From contig CAXKVR010000349.1 in the NCBI GenBank assembly GCA_964058845.1, forward strand, positions 1 to 52,211: a stretch of DNA of 52,211 nt, given 5' to 3'. The notes beneath the pieces are model-generated. The model made no database searches, was not told the origin of the DNA, and was given only the letters and a program-made list of their open reading frames with translations. Of this stretch, positions 11,760 to 23,923 are shown one piece after another. Position 1 is the first letter of the stretch; each line of letters begins with the position of its first letter. Made by a program: the position numbers and the translations under genes. Source of the stretch: Carex sylvatica (Eukaryota > Streptophyta > Magnoliopsida > Poales > Cyperaceae).

Positions 11760-12996
11760 TACCTCTATCTCCCTCTTCTCTCTCACCTGATCACCTCCTC
11801 TGTTTCTTGTACAACCCTGGAAAGGCGCTGGGTCGAGCAACTGGAGGCGCCTGTCTCCCCTCTTTTCTTCTCCGAGGTTTCTCTCTCTACTCTACTCTAC
11901 CTCGTTTGTTTAGTTCGGTTTTTTTTCAATTTGTTGCGAGTTATAGCAAATGGGAGTACCTCAGTTGATTTGAGGTGAATCGTATTAGTCATTATGGATT
12001 GTGATTCCACGGATAACCTGTAGTGAGGTTGTTTTACTAGTTAATCGATTTGTGTTTTAGCCTTTTAGGTTTCTTGACACAGTCTTGATTTTGTTACTGG
12101 ATTCCTTTAAAAATAGTTTTATCCCCTTACTGAGGTCCAAGAAGGATGACATTTTCATATCTGTTGCATTGATAATTGATACAGTACTGATTTGGTACCC
12201 AATTAGGTTAGTTTATAGATGCATTTATGGGTTTAGTGAATCTTTGTATTTGATCTCTTGCACCTGTTCAAATTTCTGGTTTCAAAGTATTGCTGGATTC
12301 TTATGTGTAATCGTATGTTTTCTATTCTTGCATTCTATTTCACATGAATTCCATAGAAGTATTATTTCTAAGCTCCCTATTTCTATTTCATTAAACCTCA
12401 TAATTTTGTTCTTTTTTTTCCTTAGGTCACTAGATTGGATGTAAGAGTTGTTTTTAATCTTTCTTTTGCTTAATTTAGTTGAAAAAGCCTAATATTAATG
12501 TATTCAATTTTAAACCCTTGCATGGATAAACCCTTCTCTTAATTCATTCTACCAAGAGTTGCTCCAGTTGGTGTGCTTTTGAGAGGTATGTAATATATCC
12601 CTTTATTCACCTGGGTTTAGTTGTACCGTTCTAAAGATTTGATCTTTAATTATTTGATATGCTTCAAAGATTTGCAAGTTTTAGATTAGGATTTGAATGT
12701 AAGAGTTGTATTTAATCTTTCTTTTGCTTAATTAGTTGCATAAAACTGAAATAAATATATTCAAGTTTATTCCAGATGGTGAAGTTAGACCTAATTTGGT
12801 CTCATTTTTGTTCAAGATTCTCATTCATTTGGAATAATGATATGAGTACCAGATTTAATTAACCTTGTTTCCAGCTTATTTCTAAGAAAGAACTTAATTT
12901 GTCAGAAGAGATAAATGAAAAATCATTTTTTTCTTCTTCTGAGAATTAGGTTGTTTTGACAAATAACAAACGTTTTTTTTTCTAAAATTTAATAGG
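11760..12996 (+). promoter_or_regulatory. Probable 5' UTR with intron(s) of the MADS gene
   Basis: A CT-rich leader (11760-11915) is followed by AT-rich DNA that looks intronic. The acceptor TTTAATAG ends at 12995, one base before the ATG at 12997. Exact transcription start and donor sites cannot be fixed from sequence. Long 5' UTR introns are common in plant MADS genes. Confidence 0.5.
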
Positions 12997-15900
12997 ATGG
13001 GTCGAACTAAGGTGAAACTCGAGACGAAGGAACCCAAGCAACAAATGCCCGCCTATAACAAGAGGAAAGCTGGCATTGCAAAGAAGGCAAGAGAATTGTC
13101 TATTTTATGTGATACCGAAGTTCTTCTCCTCTCGATTGTTCCCAAGGGGAAGGCAGATCTTGTCTTAGGACTGAATACGTAACCTTTCATTCCTTATCTG
13201 TTGTCTTTGATTTACTTGATTTGGTGAAAGAGTAATCTGTGTCAATTGATGCTTGATAAATTGTACAAATTGCTTTGTATTTTCTTAACCGAACAATTGG
13301 GGTATAATTATCTAAATTAATGAAGAGAACTTAGTCGTGAGCATTTTACAAAGTATTACTAAGTTCTGGTATCAGTTTACCAGCTTTTTGTTCTGTTGAT
13401 AATGTGACAAGTTTATTGCTGTCTTTTGCAAATGGAGAACAAGTAGAGCTGATTTTTGATGAAATGAGAATATTGGAAAATTATTTTAGAGGATTAAAAT
13501 GAAGTGAAATAAAATTATCTGATTATTTTTGTATTCTTTTTTTAGCAATTTTGAGGGCGTGGTAAACTGGTTTGCTGATGCGAGTCCAAAAGAGAGATCT
13601 CAGAGGTATGTTAGTCATTGCATTGTTTCAGAGTTGTACACCTTTATTTGTTTTTTCAGCTGTTGCTAATTACATCTTTTTCTATTAACACACTTTTATC
13701 TTTTCATATTATTGGTGTGTTCTTATATATATGAGCAGTAAGCTGGAAGGTATTCAGGTAGACATAATAATCTCTAGTTCTTTCAAATATTTTATTTATT
13801 TTTTCCAATAAGTTTGGCTATAATTAATATTAATCTGATATAAACATTCTTACTTTACATAAATAGACTTTAAAAAAAGCCTTCCGAGGAAATGACCATG
13901 AAATCGATGTTCAACAGCTCATGAATCTTGGGTAATTAGTTTTATTCTTATTATTTCCTGACAACAAATGCCCCATATTTGATACCAGTTTGGTCTGGTC
14001 AATACCGATGCAAGTGGTATGTACTAGCTTTATATTGTCCAATTGAGAAATGTATTTCTTCATTTCATGTTACATCTTGGTCTACCAGTTGTTAACCAAA
14101 ATAAAGGTAAACAGGGAGATGGAGAATTCAGTTAATTTCTGTGTCAATTCAATCAAATCTTATCCATCTTTTTTTTTTATTAAATGGTCTATTTTAGGGG
14201 ATCCGGAAGCTCTCATGCCATGCAACTGGTACTATGATCTACTACTTTTTCTTACCTTGTGCCAAAAGAATTCCCGAAATTTTTATTTATAGAAATCTAA
14301 AAAATAAAATGTTGCAAAATATATTGATTATTTTTTAGGATCTTTAAAGGGACTGAACCAATGACCAATGATTCGGTTCGTAAGACTGCCACTATATGCT
14401 CATGGGTACACTGCCTCTATGGGAACTTTAAAAGTAGATCATGTTAATGGTTTGGATCAACTATTTGAACTTTAAAAGTAGAGATATGAATACATAGCAC
14501 GGAGCGTTCCATAATATGCTACCATAGCTTCACTCTTAACTTCACTACAATATCATGTGTTTTACTTCTTTGTTCTCCTTTTAAATGTTGGCTCTTTCTT
14601 GACAGGGCCAGCAGAGTTCTATTAACATTACTGAGGAACTACAACAAATGCAAAATTTGTGTGCCCTGCTTAAGTAATAATTTCACCAAACTTATTAGTT
14701 GAACTTATCTTTTACTTTTTCTTTTCTTGACAGCAATGGAGTGCACTTTTTAGTAAGCAGTTAAACTAGTAGCTTAACTAATAGTTTATAGCCTAATAAC
14801 AAATTGGGGCTAAAACAAATCATCTTAACTGAAGTTCAGTTGAGAAAATTAGGGTTAGTTTATGGAACATTGGATTGTCTTATGGTTTTAGTTTCTAAGC
14901 TGGAGCAAAACAGGGCCTAATGGGATTTCATTATTGATAATTACATTTCGATGGAATCTGTGGTTAAGGAAAAACTAACTTCCAACATTTATTTTGTAAA
15001 TTCTCTGTATGTACAGAAACACAGATAAACTCCATATGATCGACAGCAAAGATCACTTGAACCTCATGGAAGATGCTGTCAAAAATTTACTCCAGCTGAA
15101 CAAGAAGAAGAAGGTGCATAGATTTGAATTGAAATTACACAATCATCTTTAATTTCTTTCTATAATTGGAGCTACTACGCTACACTAGAGATTGATTCTT
15201 TGTTCTTTTTTTGGACAATCAGATGGAGATGTCTAATTGTAGAAACATAGACAGAGCAAGTGCCAGTGCCTTTCAACAGTTAACTAACCAGGTAATATCT
15301 TTCTGGTACATCTAGTCTGTCCTAGTGCAGGAGACCTGCTCTAAGTCTGAAACTGTCCCTTTACCCGGTACTTGTGAGTAACCATTTGACAATTTTAGTA
15401 TCTAGTTGCTGTGCATAATTTAGCATTCTAGCTTAAATTGAGACTACATTTTTTTTAGTAAATACTACATCCTACTGTTGATAGAAAATCACACCATGGA
15501 ACCAACTTGGTTTCATTATAATTTTTGTGCACATAATAAATCTGGCTTCTAATTGCAATACCAGGTGGTATTGAACCATCCAGAACCTCCAAATGGCAAT
15601 CTGATGAACAACGGAACCAACTTGCTTCAGCCAAACATGTACTTCGTTTTGCATTATTTTTTCCTTCTTTCTTTCTTTCGTTCGTTCGTCACAAAACAAG
15701 TTACCGCATGTACCACCCCTAAAAAGGAAACAAATGACACCTACCCCTATTACATGTGAAAATATGGCAAAATTATCCATCTACTTTTCCTCGTGTCCTC
15801 ACTGTGCAAAATAACAGAAGAATCAAGGGGGTGGTTCAGGTGTTTTTTCTTGAATGGGGCAGGTGTAGGTGTTATGTAGTATGGGGTCGTGGTGAGTGGG

Positions 15901-16335
15901 GCACACCTAAACATTTTTAGTATTACAATTATTATTATCACACATCATGTGATTATGAATAACTGTGTGATTGTGGCTTGTGCCACATTGCATGAACCGG
16001 TACGAGCATAATACCAGATATGACAATCACATTGCTGGGCTATCAACTAAAAATAGTTTATTACTTGTGTTCTAACAAAAAATGTTTTCTTGAATGGTGT
16101 TATATTACATAGGAATTTGGGTAGCAACTCTGGCACAGTCTCTGACCTCCTAATGGCCGCGCCCCCTGGGATCAAGGATGAAAATTTGGGTAGCAACTCT
16201 GGCACAGTCTCTGACCTCCTAATGGCAGCGTCCCCTGGGATCAAGGAAGAAGCAGCATACCATTCTCCGGATGCCTTTGATGATGATTTTTTGGCTCATG
16301 AATGGAGCTTCGGAGCATGCTTCCCTGGCAATTGA
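12997..16335 (+). CDS. MIKC*-type MADS-box transcription factor, P-clade-like
   Basis: Ten exons join in phase with GT/AG borders: 12997-13178, 13546-13605, 13739-13757, 13867-13931, 14198-14228, 14606-14673, 15017-15113, 15223-15291, 15565-15638 and 16113-16335, giving 295 residues. Residues 1-60 are the DNA-binding MADS domain (MGRTKVKLE, KRKAGIAKKARELSILCD). The next exons (WFADASPKERSQ, KLEGIQTLKKAF) resemble the region after the MADS domain in AGL30/AGL65-type MIKC* proteins. Later residues near DKLHMIDSKDHLNLMEDAV resemble their weak K-like helix. The C-terminus is acidic and aromatic (DDDFLAHEWSF). MIKC* factors act in the nucleus, mainly in pollen in other plants. The MADS core is divergent (AYNKRKAG for the usual FSKRR). 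Exon 3 is tiny and could use an acceptor three bases earlier. The gene looks intact, but expression is untested. Confidence 0.85.
16114..16251 (+). repeat. In-frame 69 bp tandem duplication in the last MADS exon
   Basis: Two adjacent 69 bp copies (16114-16182, 16183-16251) differ at only a few bases and encode two 23-residue units starting NLGSNSGTVSDLLMAA. The reading frame is kept. Copy one ends PPGIKDE and copy two ends SPGIKEE. The near identity suggests a recent event. Confidence 0.92.
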
Positions 16336-16520
16336 CGTGCCATACACTCAAACATTTTTCTTCTCTTTTTATTTCTTACTAAACTACATAAGAAATTCAT
16401 GTTATTGTTGTAAGAGACAATATATCAAGCTACGATATTGAGAGATCATTGATTATTTAATCATGCTTGTTTGGTACAAAAGAGCATGAATAAGAATATA
16501 TATATATATATATATATATA

Positions 16521-16927
16521 GGGGTTGGCTAAATTGCTGCTGGCAGCATTTCGGCCCGAGGTGCTGCCGGCTGTTTTTTTATTTTTTGATGTCCAAACAA
16601 TAAATCCAAACCGTTAGATGTTTAATCCATATTATAATCTACTTGGAGACCAAATTTTACATTTTTCTAAATTTTTTTACTATTTATTAAGCTGGTTTGA
16701 AAACTGCTGATTTCAGTAAATTTCTGCAGCATTGAAATCAGCAGTTTTCAAACCAGCTTAATAAATAGTAAAAAAATTCAGAAAAATGTAAAATTTGGTC
16801 TCCAAGTAGATTATAATATGGATTAAACATCTAACGGTTTGGATTTGTTGTTTGGACATTACAAAATAAAAAAACAGCCGGCAGCACCTCGGGCCGAAAT
16901 GCTGCCAGCAGCAATTTAGCCAACCCC
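16521..16927. mobile_element. Foldback MITE 'C', near-perfect palindrome, GCTGCTGGCAGC tip
   Basis: The arms of about 195 bases are almost identical (GGGGTTGGCTAAATTGCTGC and its complement at the far end) around a loop near 16720-16735. (TA)n tracts flank both sides. The tip carries GCTGCTGGCAGC and a second small stem GGCAGCA/TGCTGCC. The inner arms carry GACCAAATTTTACATTTTTC like elements A and D. It lies 186 bases after the MADS stop codon. High arm identity suggests recent insertion. Confidence 0.92.
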
Positions 16928-17390
16928 TATATATATATATATATATATACACCTTCGAGATCAATTGACTTGGCAGCATTTGCCGAGCTTCTCCAAAAGA
17001 GAGAGAGAGAGGCTGAAACGAAAAACAGTTATTGTAAGAAAAGTTGTATGTATGTATGTATGTGTGTGTGTGTGTATGAAATGCTAAAGTACCATGAAAG
17101 AAAAACAGTTATTGTATATTTTAAGGAATTGAAAATCTATTAATCTCTTATATGACCTTTAAATAAAATTATTTCAATTAGTTGTTCAAAACATGTTTAC
17201 AATAGTTTAAGGTGAGTCTGAACATACCACAGTTTTATTAAATTCGTTTAATTACGCGCTTCACTTTAATTATAAAGAATATAATTTCTAAATATTAAAA
17301 AAATAGGATGTTACAATCCTTGAAAACAACAAAATAACATGGCTGATCGATGTTCAGGTGTATTTGAATTTTCATTTGATTTATTGTAAT
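16928..17390. other. AT-rich intergenic DNA with microsatellites
   Basis: (TA)n, (GA)n near 17000, and (GTAT)n/(GT)n at 17047-17075 are present. A 14 bp direct repeat (GAAAAACAGTTATT) occurs at about 17021 and 17101. No gene is seen. Confidence 0.6.
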
Positions 17391-17551
17391 AAAAAATAGT
17401 TCAAAATGAAGTTGTATTGATTCCTTTTGTCTTTTGGGCCTATATAGGCGTTACATCTTTCATCCGTAACCCTATGGTTCTCTATAATATCATTCTTACC
17501 AATATAACTCTATAATACTATTAATGCCATAAACATACATAAATCTCAACA
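17391..17551 (-). repeat. 3' LTR of the copia element
   Basis: Read on the minus strand it starts TGTTGAGATTTATG at 17551 and ends near 17391. It contains CTATATAGGC, a TATA-like motif. It pairs with 22808-22970. Confidence 0.9.
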
Positions 17552-17562
17552 CTCCCCCTCAA
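17552..17562 (-). other. Polypurine tract of the copia element
   Basis: On the minus strand TTGAGGGGGAG ends exactly at the LTR start (17551). It would prime plus-strand DNA synthesis in an active element. Confidence 0.8.
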
Positions 17563-20500
17563 GATGGGCAAAAGATATCCATCAAGCCCATCTTGTCACA
17601 AAACCTATCTAGATCTATTGAGCTAAGTCCTTTGGTAAGACAGTCAGCTACTTGATCTCTAGTAGCTACGTGACTCAGCTCCAATAGTCCACTTTCTAGC
17701 TTTTCCTTTATGAAGAACCTATCGATCTCCACATGCTTGGTTCTATCATGCTGCACTGGATTGTTGGCAATGCTGATCGCTGACTTGCTATCGCACCACA
17801 ATTTCATCTGAGCTTCATGATTCACCTTGAGCTCCTCCAACAACCTCTTCAGCCATACCATCTCTGCAACTCCCAATGCCATAGCCCTGTACTCGGCTTC
17901 TGCTGTCGATCTCGAAACAACTGGCTGCTTCTTGCTCTTCCAGGAGACCAAGTTGCCCCCTACGAACATGCAGTAGCCAGATGTGGACCTCATGTCATCT
18001 TGGCAACTGGCCCAGTCAGAGTCACAATAGCCCTCAATGTTCATGTGTCCATTCTGCCTGAAAACCAAGCCCTTCCCCGGTGCACTCTTCAGGTACCTCA
18101 GAATGTGATACACTGCATCCATATGGTCTTTCCTAGGGTCATGGATGTAGCGGCTCACCACGCTCACTGCAAATGAGATATCGGGACGAGTATGTGTCAA
18201 ATAGATCAATCTGCCTACCAGTCTCTAGTACCTCTCACGATCAACCTGTTCTCCTGCCTCTGCACTCATCTTGGCCTTCACATCAATTGGAGAAACTGCA
18301 AGCCTCCACCCCAACATGCCTGTCTCAGTGAGAAGGTCTAGCACATACTTCCTCTGGGACAGAACAATCCCTTCGGGGGCACGGGCCACTTCAATGCCGA
18401 GAAAGTATCTAAGTCAGCCCAAGTCCTTCACCTCAAACTCCTTGCCCAATCGCACCTTCAGCTGAGCGATCTCACTCTCATCATCCCCAGTGATAATCAT
18501 GTCATCCACATATACGGCAAGCACAGTGATGTGTGCTCCTCGCTGCCTAAAAAATACTGTATGATCTGCATTGGTCTGCCGATACCCCATGCCTACCATA
18601 GCCTTCCTGAACCTGTCAAACCAAGCTCGAGGGGATTGCTTCAGTCCATAAAGAGACTTCTTGAGTCTGCACACCTTACCCACTGTCCTTTTCGTGCCAA
18701 ACCCTGGTGGTATTTCCATGTACACCTCCTCCAACAAGTCACCATGAAGAAAAGCATTCTTCACGTCGAGTTGGTGTAATTTCCACCCTCCATTCGCGGC
18801 TAAGGAAACCAGTGTTCGTACTGTGCTCATCTTCGCCACAGGTGCAAAGGTCTCATCATAGTCTATACCATAGGTCTGACTGTACCCCTTTGCCACCAAT
18901 CGGGCCTTGTACCGCTCGACCTTTCCTTCTGAATTTTGCTTCATTGTGAAGACCCATTTGCATCCAACGGCCTTCCTGTTAAGTGGTAGTGACACGAGCT
19001 CCCAGGTTTTGTTCTTGGCGAGGGCCTCAAGTTCCTCCAGCATGGCTGCTTCCCATTTTGGATCCTCCTTAGCATCCTGCCAACACTTAGAAATAGAGAC
19101 AATGTCCAAAGATGCAATGAATGCTCCATGTACAGGTGCTATGTGTGAGTAAGAGACAAATTTGGCAATGTCATGTGGAAAACCATATCGGTCAGGAGGA
19201 ATGCCTGCATTCTCACGAGAAGTCCTCCTTACCGATAGGGGAGTGGGAGGAGTAGAGATAGGAATCATATCACCTGTGTATTCTGAGTCTGTGGTGGATG
19301 TGGAAGGTATCTCAGGAGTCGAGGTAGGCAGAAACAAGGGACTTGGCACAAGCGGCACTGTAGGTACGTTTCCTCATTCTACTTTCGTCTCCTCGTGTAC
19401 ACTCTCAGCTCCCCCTGAGCCTGAGGTCCACCACCATCGGGATCAGCCTCCCCCTGATTCGACACAACGGTCGGCTCTATAACCGGCGCAATAGCCGACT
19501 CCACCACAACTGAACAAGGGATAGCCCCTACACCCACCATCTGCTGCATCTCACCACTACTACTACTTTCCCCCTCTCGCCTCGTACCTCCTGTATCAAG
19601 CGAGTCCCCAAAGGGTGAGGTAACCTCGGAAGTGTAGTATGGCTCAAGCTCTCGAAACGTGACATCTAAACTCACAAACAACCTCTTCTCAATGGGGCTC
19701 CAACACATATACCCCTTTTGGGTGACCGAGTATCCCACAAACACACATTTGACCGCCCTTGGGTCCAGTTTTTCCACATTGAGTCTTCTGTCCTGTACAA
19801 AACAGATACACCCAAAGGTTCTCAAAGGAATGATATCCTCATTCTTACCTTGCCACACCTCAAACGGAGACTTCCACTCCAATACTCGTGAGGGCATCCT
19901 ATTGATCAGTTGGACAGCGGTCTTGATTGCTTGTCCCCACAAGTACTTCGGTACATTCATGGCAAACATCATACTCCTAGCTACTTCCAGGAGATGCCTA
20001 TTCTTTCGTTCTGCTACTCCATTCTGCTCAGGTGTGTATGGACAAGTGGTCTGATGCTTTATTCCATGGGATGACAGATACTCCCCAAAGGCCCTGTTGG
20101 TGTACTCCGTCCCATTATCAGACCTCAATACCTTCACAACTACCCCATATTGAGTCTGAACCCCTTTGTGAAAATCCCTAAAGCACGAAAGAACCTCACT
20201 CTTGTGTTTCATCAAATAAAGCCAAGTCACACGAGAACAACAATCAATGAAAGTCACAAAATATTGAAAACCACTAACAGTAGGTATAGGACAAGGTCCC
20301 CATATATCAGAATGTATCAAATCAAAAGTACTAGAACTCCTAGATCCAGAACTAACATAAGAACTCCTAGTGTGCTTGCCCAACTCACAAGCATCATAAA
20401 CAAGTTTATCTTTATTAGCTTTTTCAAATAAAATGGGATACAAACGACTCAAAAGACCAAACGAAGGGTGGCCCAAACGTCTGTGGTGGAGTAGCAACAA

Positions 20501-21964
20501 GTCTTCCACACTACTCCCAACTCCTCCAGGGCTCTCTACAATGGATGAAAGGGCTGAGTCCATCCCATCTCGATCCATGTACCACAGTCCACTATGCCAT
20601 GTACCAGTCCCGAGCCTCCTACTTGTCCTCTTCTCCTGGAAGATCACCTTAGGAATATCAAAAGTAACAACACAATTTAGTTGGAGGATAATTGCACCTA
20701 TAGATAGGAGATTTACAGGAAAAGAAGGAGCATGCAAAACATTGGACAAAGTCAGAGAGCTGGTACATTTTACTGTACCCTTACCAACCACAGGCCGAGC
20801 TGTACCATCGGCTGTCTGGATGCTTTCTGGAGCTGCTAGGCGAGTTTAGGAAGAAAACTCCCCAGCAGCACCAGCACCCGTCACATGCCTAGACGCACCA
20901 GAATCAACTATCCACTCGGCTGATCTAGGAATAGAGGAAAGAGCGAGTGAATCATAAGTACCTGTGGCTGACTGAGCTAACAAAGCAAAGTTACCCTTGG
21001 ATGCAGATGAGATGGATGCACTATCTCCCACACTTATTGTCTTCTGCTTCCTCAGCATCTGAGAGAACCCATCCAAGAGTGCCTAGTCCTCCTCAGTGAG
21101 ATCTCCACTAGTTTCTTCTTCCTCCTCTGCAATCATCAGATGTGCCCGGTTGCCTCCTCTTCCACCTCTCCGACCTCCACGGCCGCGACCACGACTCTCA
21201 AACTGCCCCCTCCCACCTGTGTCTCTCTCCTTGGGTGGCTTAGGGCAAGCCTGCTTCAGGTGACCTACCTCACCACAGTTGTAACACTGTCGAGTCTCGC
21301 CTCTGTACCCTGTGTTACCTGAGTTGGGGACTGCTAGAGCTGACTTCCCCTGTGGAAGTCCTCCTACCCCAGCCTGCAGTCCAATCCGACTCTCCTCCTG
21401 TATCATAGCCGAGATCGTCTCATCCAGTGAGGGAATCTTCGGCTGAGCTAGTAGCACTGCACACCTTGGCTCAAATGTCGGGTTCAACCCCCTCATAAAG
21501 TGCATAGTCCTCCTCTGGACTCTATCATCTCCTTTCTTGCACTCGGGGTCCTTACAACACGCAGGTGGCGAGAAGTGATCATAGTCTGCCCACAGTCGCT
21601 CTAGATCTGCGGCATACTCCTGGATCGATCTCTCTCTCTGTGCCACTGTCTCTATCTCTCGCTCGATCTGGAACACCCTCAAGTTGTTTCCGACTCCTGC
21701 ATAGATCCTCTGCAGTTTCCCCCAGACATCACTCACGGCCTCTATGCCATCCACCGTGACAGCGATAGATGCGACCATCGAGTTCAAAAGCCAGGTATGC
21801 AGCAGGCTATGAGTAGTCTTCCACTCATTGTGCTCAACCGAGTCCTTCGCTGGTTCTCCCTTCTCACCTGTTAGATACCCCTCTAGGTTCCTTCCTGATA
21901 GAGCCCTCTTAACCCGACGCGACCAGCTCAAATACGTAGCTGATCCATCAAGTTTCAGCTCCAC
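17559..21964 (-). pseudogene. Copia gag-pol with several stops and one frameshift
   Basis: Gag (21964-21083) ends in a zinc knuckle CYNCGEVGHLKQAC and an Arg/Gly-rich tail. Protease follows (WIVDSGASRHVTG, about 20905), then integrase with HHRLGH, HSDIWGP, RSDNGTEY and NGVAERKNR, so the catalytic D-D-E residues are present. One zinc-binding Cys is lost (YDACELGKH). Reverse transcriptase has NAFLHGDLLEEVYM, YGLKQSPRAWFDRF and an intact YVDD. RNase H has DSDWA, AEAEYRAMA and DRTKHVEID. In-frame stops occur at 21083-21085, 20846-20848, 18414-18416 and about 18222-18224, with a stop and frame change near 19360-19381. Gag and pol share one frame apart from that shift. It cannot make a full polyprotein. 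Confidence 0.92.
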
Positions 21965-22459
21965 ATTCTGAAGATCTAGCTAGACTTGCACCTGAGTAGG
22001 TGCTGGGATCGCAGTCTTGGTCGAGGCACTAGCTCCCTGTATGAGCCCGACCAAAACTTTCAGAACCTCAGGATCGATCTTCCACAGACACTCCAATCCC
22101 GTACCTTCTCCTGACATTGATTCAACTCAGACCTACGCCTCACGTATCAATCCAAGTCTGAATCACTCGTATCTCTCTTCGCAGGACCCGATCTCTTGTA
22201 CCTTCAAGACAGATCTAAACCATCTCCCCCTTTCTTTCTCTTCTCTTTGACCCGATCTTGATTTAGAACATTAAGATGCGAGCTCAAACCCGATCAAAAA
22301 CCAAATCTCGAGTATCATGGGATTTAGGCCTCCCACGCTGGCCATCCACTGCATAAAAACCACTGATCGGCCAAGAAAAGAAAAGAAAACAGCAAAAAAC
22401 GGAGAAAGAAGGTGGCTGGTGGTCAAAAACAGATCCCCTGATGCAAACTCAAAGCAGAT

Positions 22460-22700
22460 CGGACGGTCAAGGGCGGAGCTAGGGCGGAGCCAGATCTAGG
22501 GCGGAGCTCAGACCACGAGGGCGGAGCTCAGACCACTAGGGCGGAGCGGCTCAGACCAGAGGCGGAGGTCAAAGCTGGGCTGGAGCGGCGGACCTCCACT
22601 AGGGCGGGCGGAGCAGAGCGGCGGCGCTCAGCCAGGGCTCAGGCGACCTGAGCGGAGCACAGGCGGAGCTCAGGCGAGGTCAGCTGGCTGAGGCGTGGCT
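22460..22700 (-). repeat. GC-rich degenerate repeats in the copia leader
   Basis: Variants of GGGCGGAGCTCAGACCA occur at least five times on the plus strand between 22469 and 22570, with looser copies to 22690. They lie in the untranslated leader between primer site and gag. The composition is far more GC-rich than the rest of the window. Confidence 0.75.
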
Positions 22701-22794
22701 GGATTGGGTCTGGAAATAGAAACGGATCGGGTTTTACTGTAGCTGCACAGCTACAGTAAATGGGAAAAAAGAAAAAAATTTAGGGTTTTATTTC

Positions 22795-22804
22795 GCTCTG
22801 ATAC
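22795..22804 (-). other. tRNA primer binding site of the copia element
   Basis: The minus strand reads GTATCAGAGC, matching the TGGTATCAGAGC primer site (initiator Met tRNA) of plant copia elements except at its first bases. It lies just inside the 5' LTR. Confidence 0.8.
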
Positions 22805-22807
22805 AAA

Positions 22808-22970
22808 ATAGAAAATAGTTCAAAATGAAGTTGTATTGATTCCTTTCATCTTTTAGGCCTATATAGGCGTTACATCTTTCATCCGTAACTCTATGGTTCT
22901 CTATAATCTCATTCTTACCAATATAACCCTATAATACTATTAATGCCATAAACATACATAAATCTCAACA
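22808..22970 (-). repeat. 5' LTR of the copia element
   Basis: It is the near-identical partner of 17391-17551. On the minus strand it starts TGTTGAGATTTATG at 22970. The inner end is uncertain by a few bases. Confidence 0.88.
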
Positions 22971-23923
22971 ATGGTAAATCAGAACAAGAATTTTTTGCAC
23001 TCATCTGAAGATGTGTTTGTGGAAAAACACTTGCATATCAACAACATAAACATTCAATTGAATTATACAGAAAAGTAGTATTTAGACACAACAAATGTTG
23101 CATTTTATGACCAAAGTAGTTATGATGGAGCTTTCACCGGATTATGACCAATTGAATTGGATGAAATGGAATTGGAGAAATGAAAATTTTATAATTATGA
23201 TTTCAATGGTTCTGTCGAATCTGTTAAAAAACTTCCTATAAAGGGAAAATAAATTGGAGAAATGAAAATTTTATAATTATGATTTCAATGGTTCTGTCGA
23301 ATCTGTTAAAAAACTTCCTATAAAGAGAATTTTCCGGGTCAAAATTTCTCTGATAACAACATTTCTTCTGTATTTTAATGACTCATTTATCCAAAACAAA
23401 AAAGAATAAACCTGAGAATAGGCTATCTCCCCTTTTTGAAAAAAACAACCACAAACAAACAATAAAGAGATGTATTCGTATAGCCGAAAATCACCTGCCG
23501 ACATACATCACAAACTGTGTCAAAATAAGAAAACAATAGGAAAATATATATATATAAAAAGATAAGATAGGCTTCTTTACTATGGCCAATCACATGTGTG
23601 TCCTGAAGAATGAACATATTCCAGTTGGATATGCTTTAGTCTAACGGTTTATTTTCAATATTTATACGGACCTCTAAGAAACATTCAACTGGTATTGATA
23701 TGTATGTAAACATAAGATGATCTTGAGGGCATATACAAAAGAATTAAAAAGAACTAGTCAACTAATAATTAAAAAAACATAAGATGATTTTGAGGGCATA
23801 TTTAAAAAATAAAAAAAATATTCAACTATATTCTAAAGAGTACAAGGAGTTCCCATCTTCCTTGGTCTAACAAAAATTTGGTCAATCTTCAATCTTGTGC
23901 ATGGAAATTAAAGCTGTAGCAAC
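22971..23923. other. AT-rich DNA upstream of the ankyrin gene
   Basis: No gene is seen. It contains the tandem duplication at 23171-23325 and an (AT)n run near 23544. The last ~200 bases probably include the promoter of the ankyrin gene, but no clear TATA box can be chosen. Confidence 0.5.
23171..23325. repeat. 82 bp tandem duplication
   Basis: ATTGGAGAAATGAAAATTTT and the ~50 bases after it occur at 23171 and again at 23253, nearly identical. The spacing is 82 bases. No function is evident. Confidence 0.9.

Larger units (their letters stand above)
17391..22970 (-). mobile_element. Full-length degenerate Ty1/copia retrotransposon
   Basis: Two LTRs of about 160 bases (17391-17551 and 22808-22970) bound a minus-strand gag-pol. 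The primer site GTATCAGAGC (complement at 22795-22804) adjoins the 5' LTR, and the polypurine tract TTGAGGGGGAG adjoins the 3' LTR. The two LTRs differ at six positions over about 158 aligned bases, five of them transitions, so the insertion is fairly young but not recent. No clear 5 bp target duplication is seen (right flank ATGGT; left flank does not match). Confidence 0.92.

Noticed and set aside
14338..14409. Extra MADS exon (FKGTEPMTNDSVR)
   Set aside because: It has plausible splice borders, but reading it in the required phase hits a stop at once; the exons on either side join in phase without it.
15472..15780. Minus-strand 102-residue open frame
   Set aside because: It overlaps exon 9 and intron sequence of the MADS gene on the opposite strand and has no family signature.
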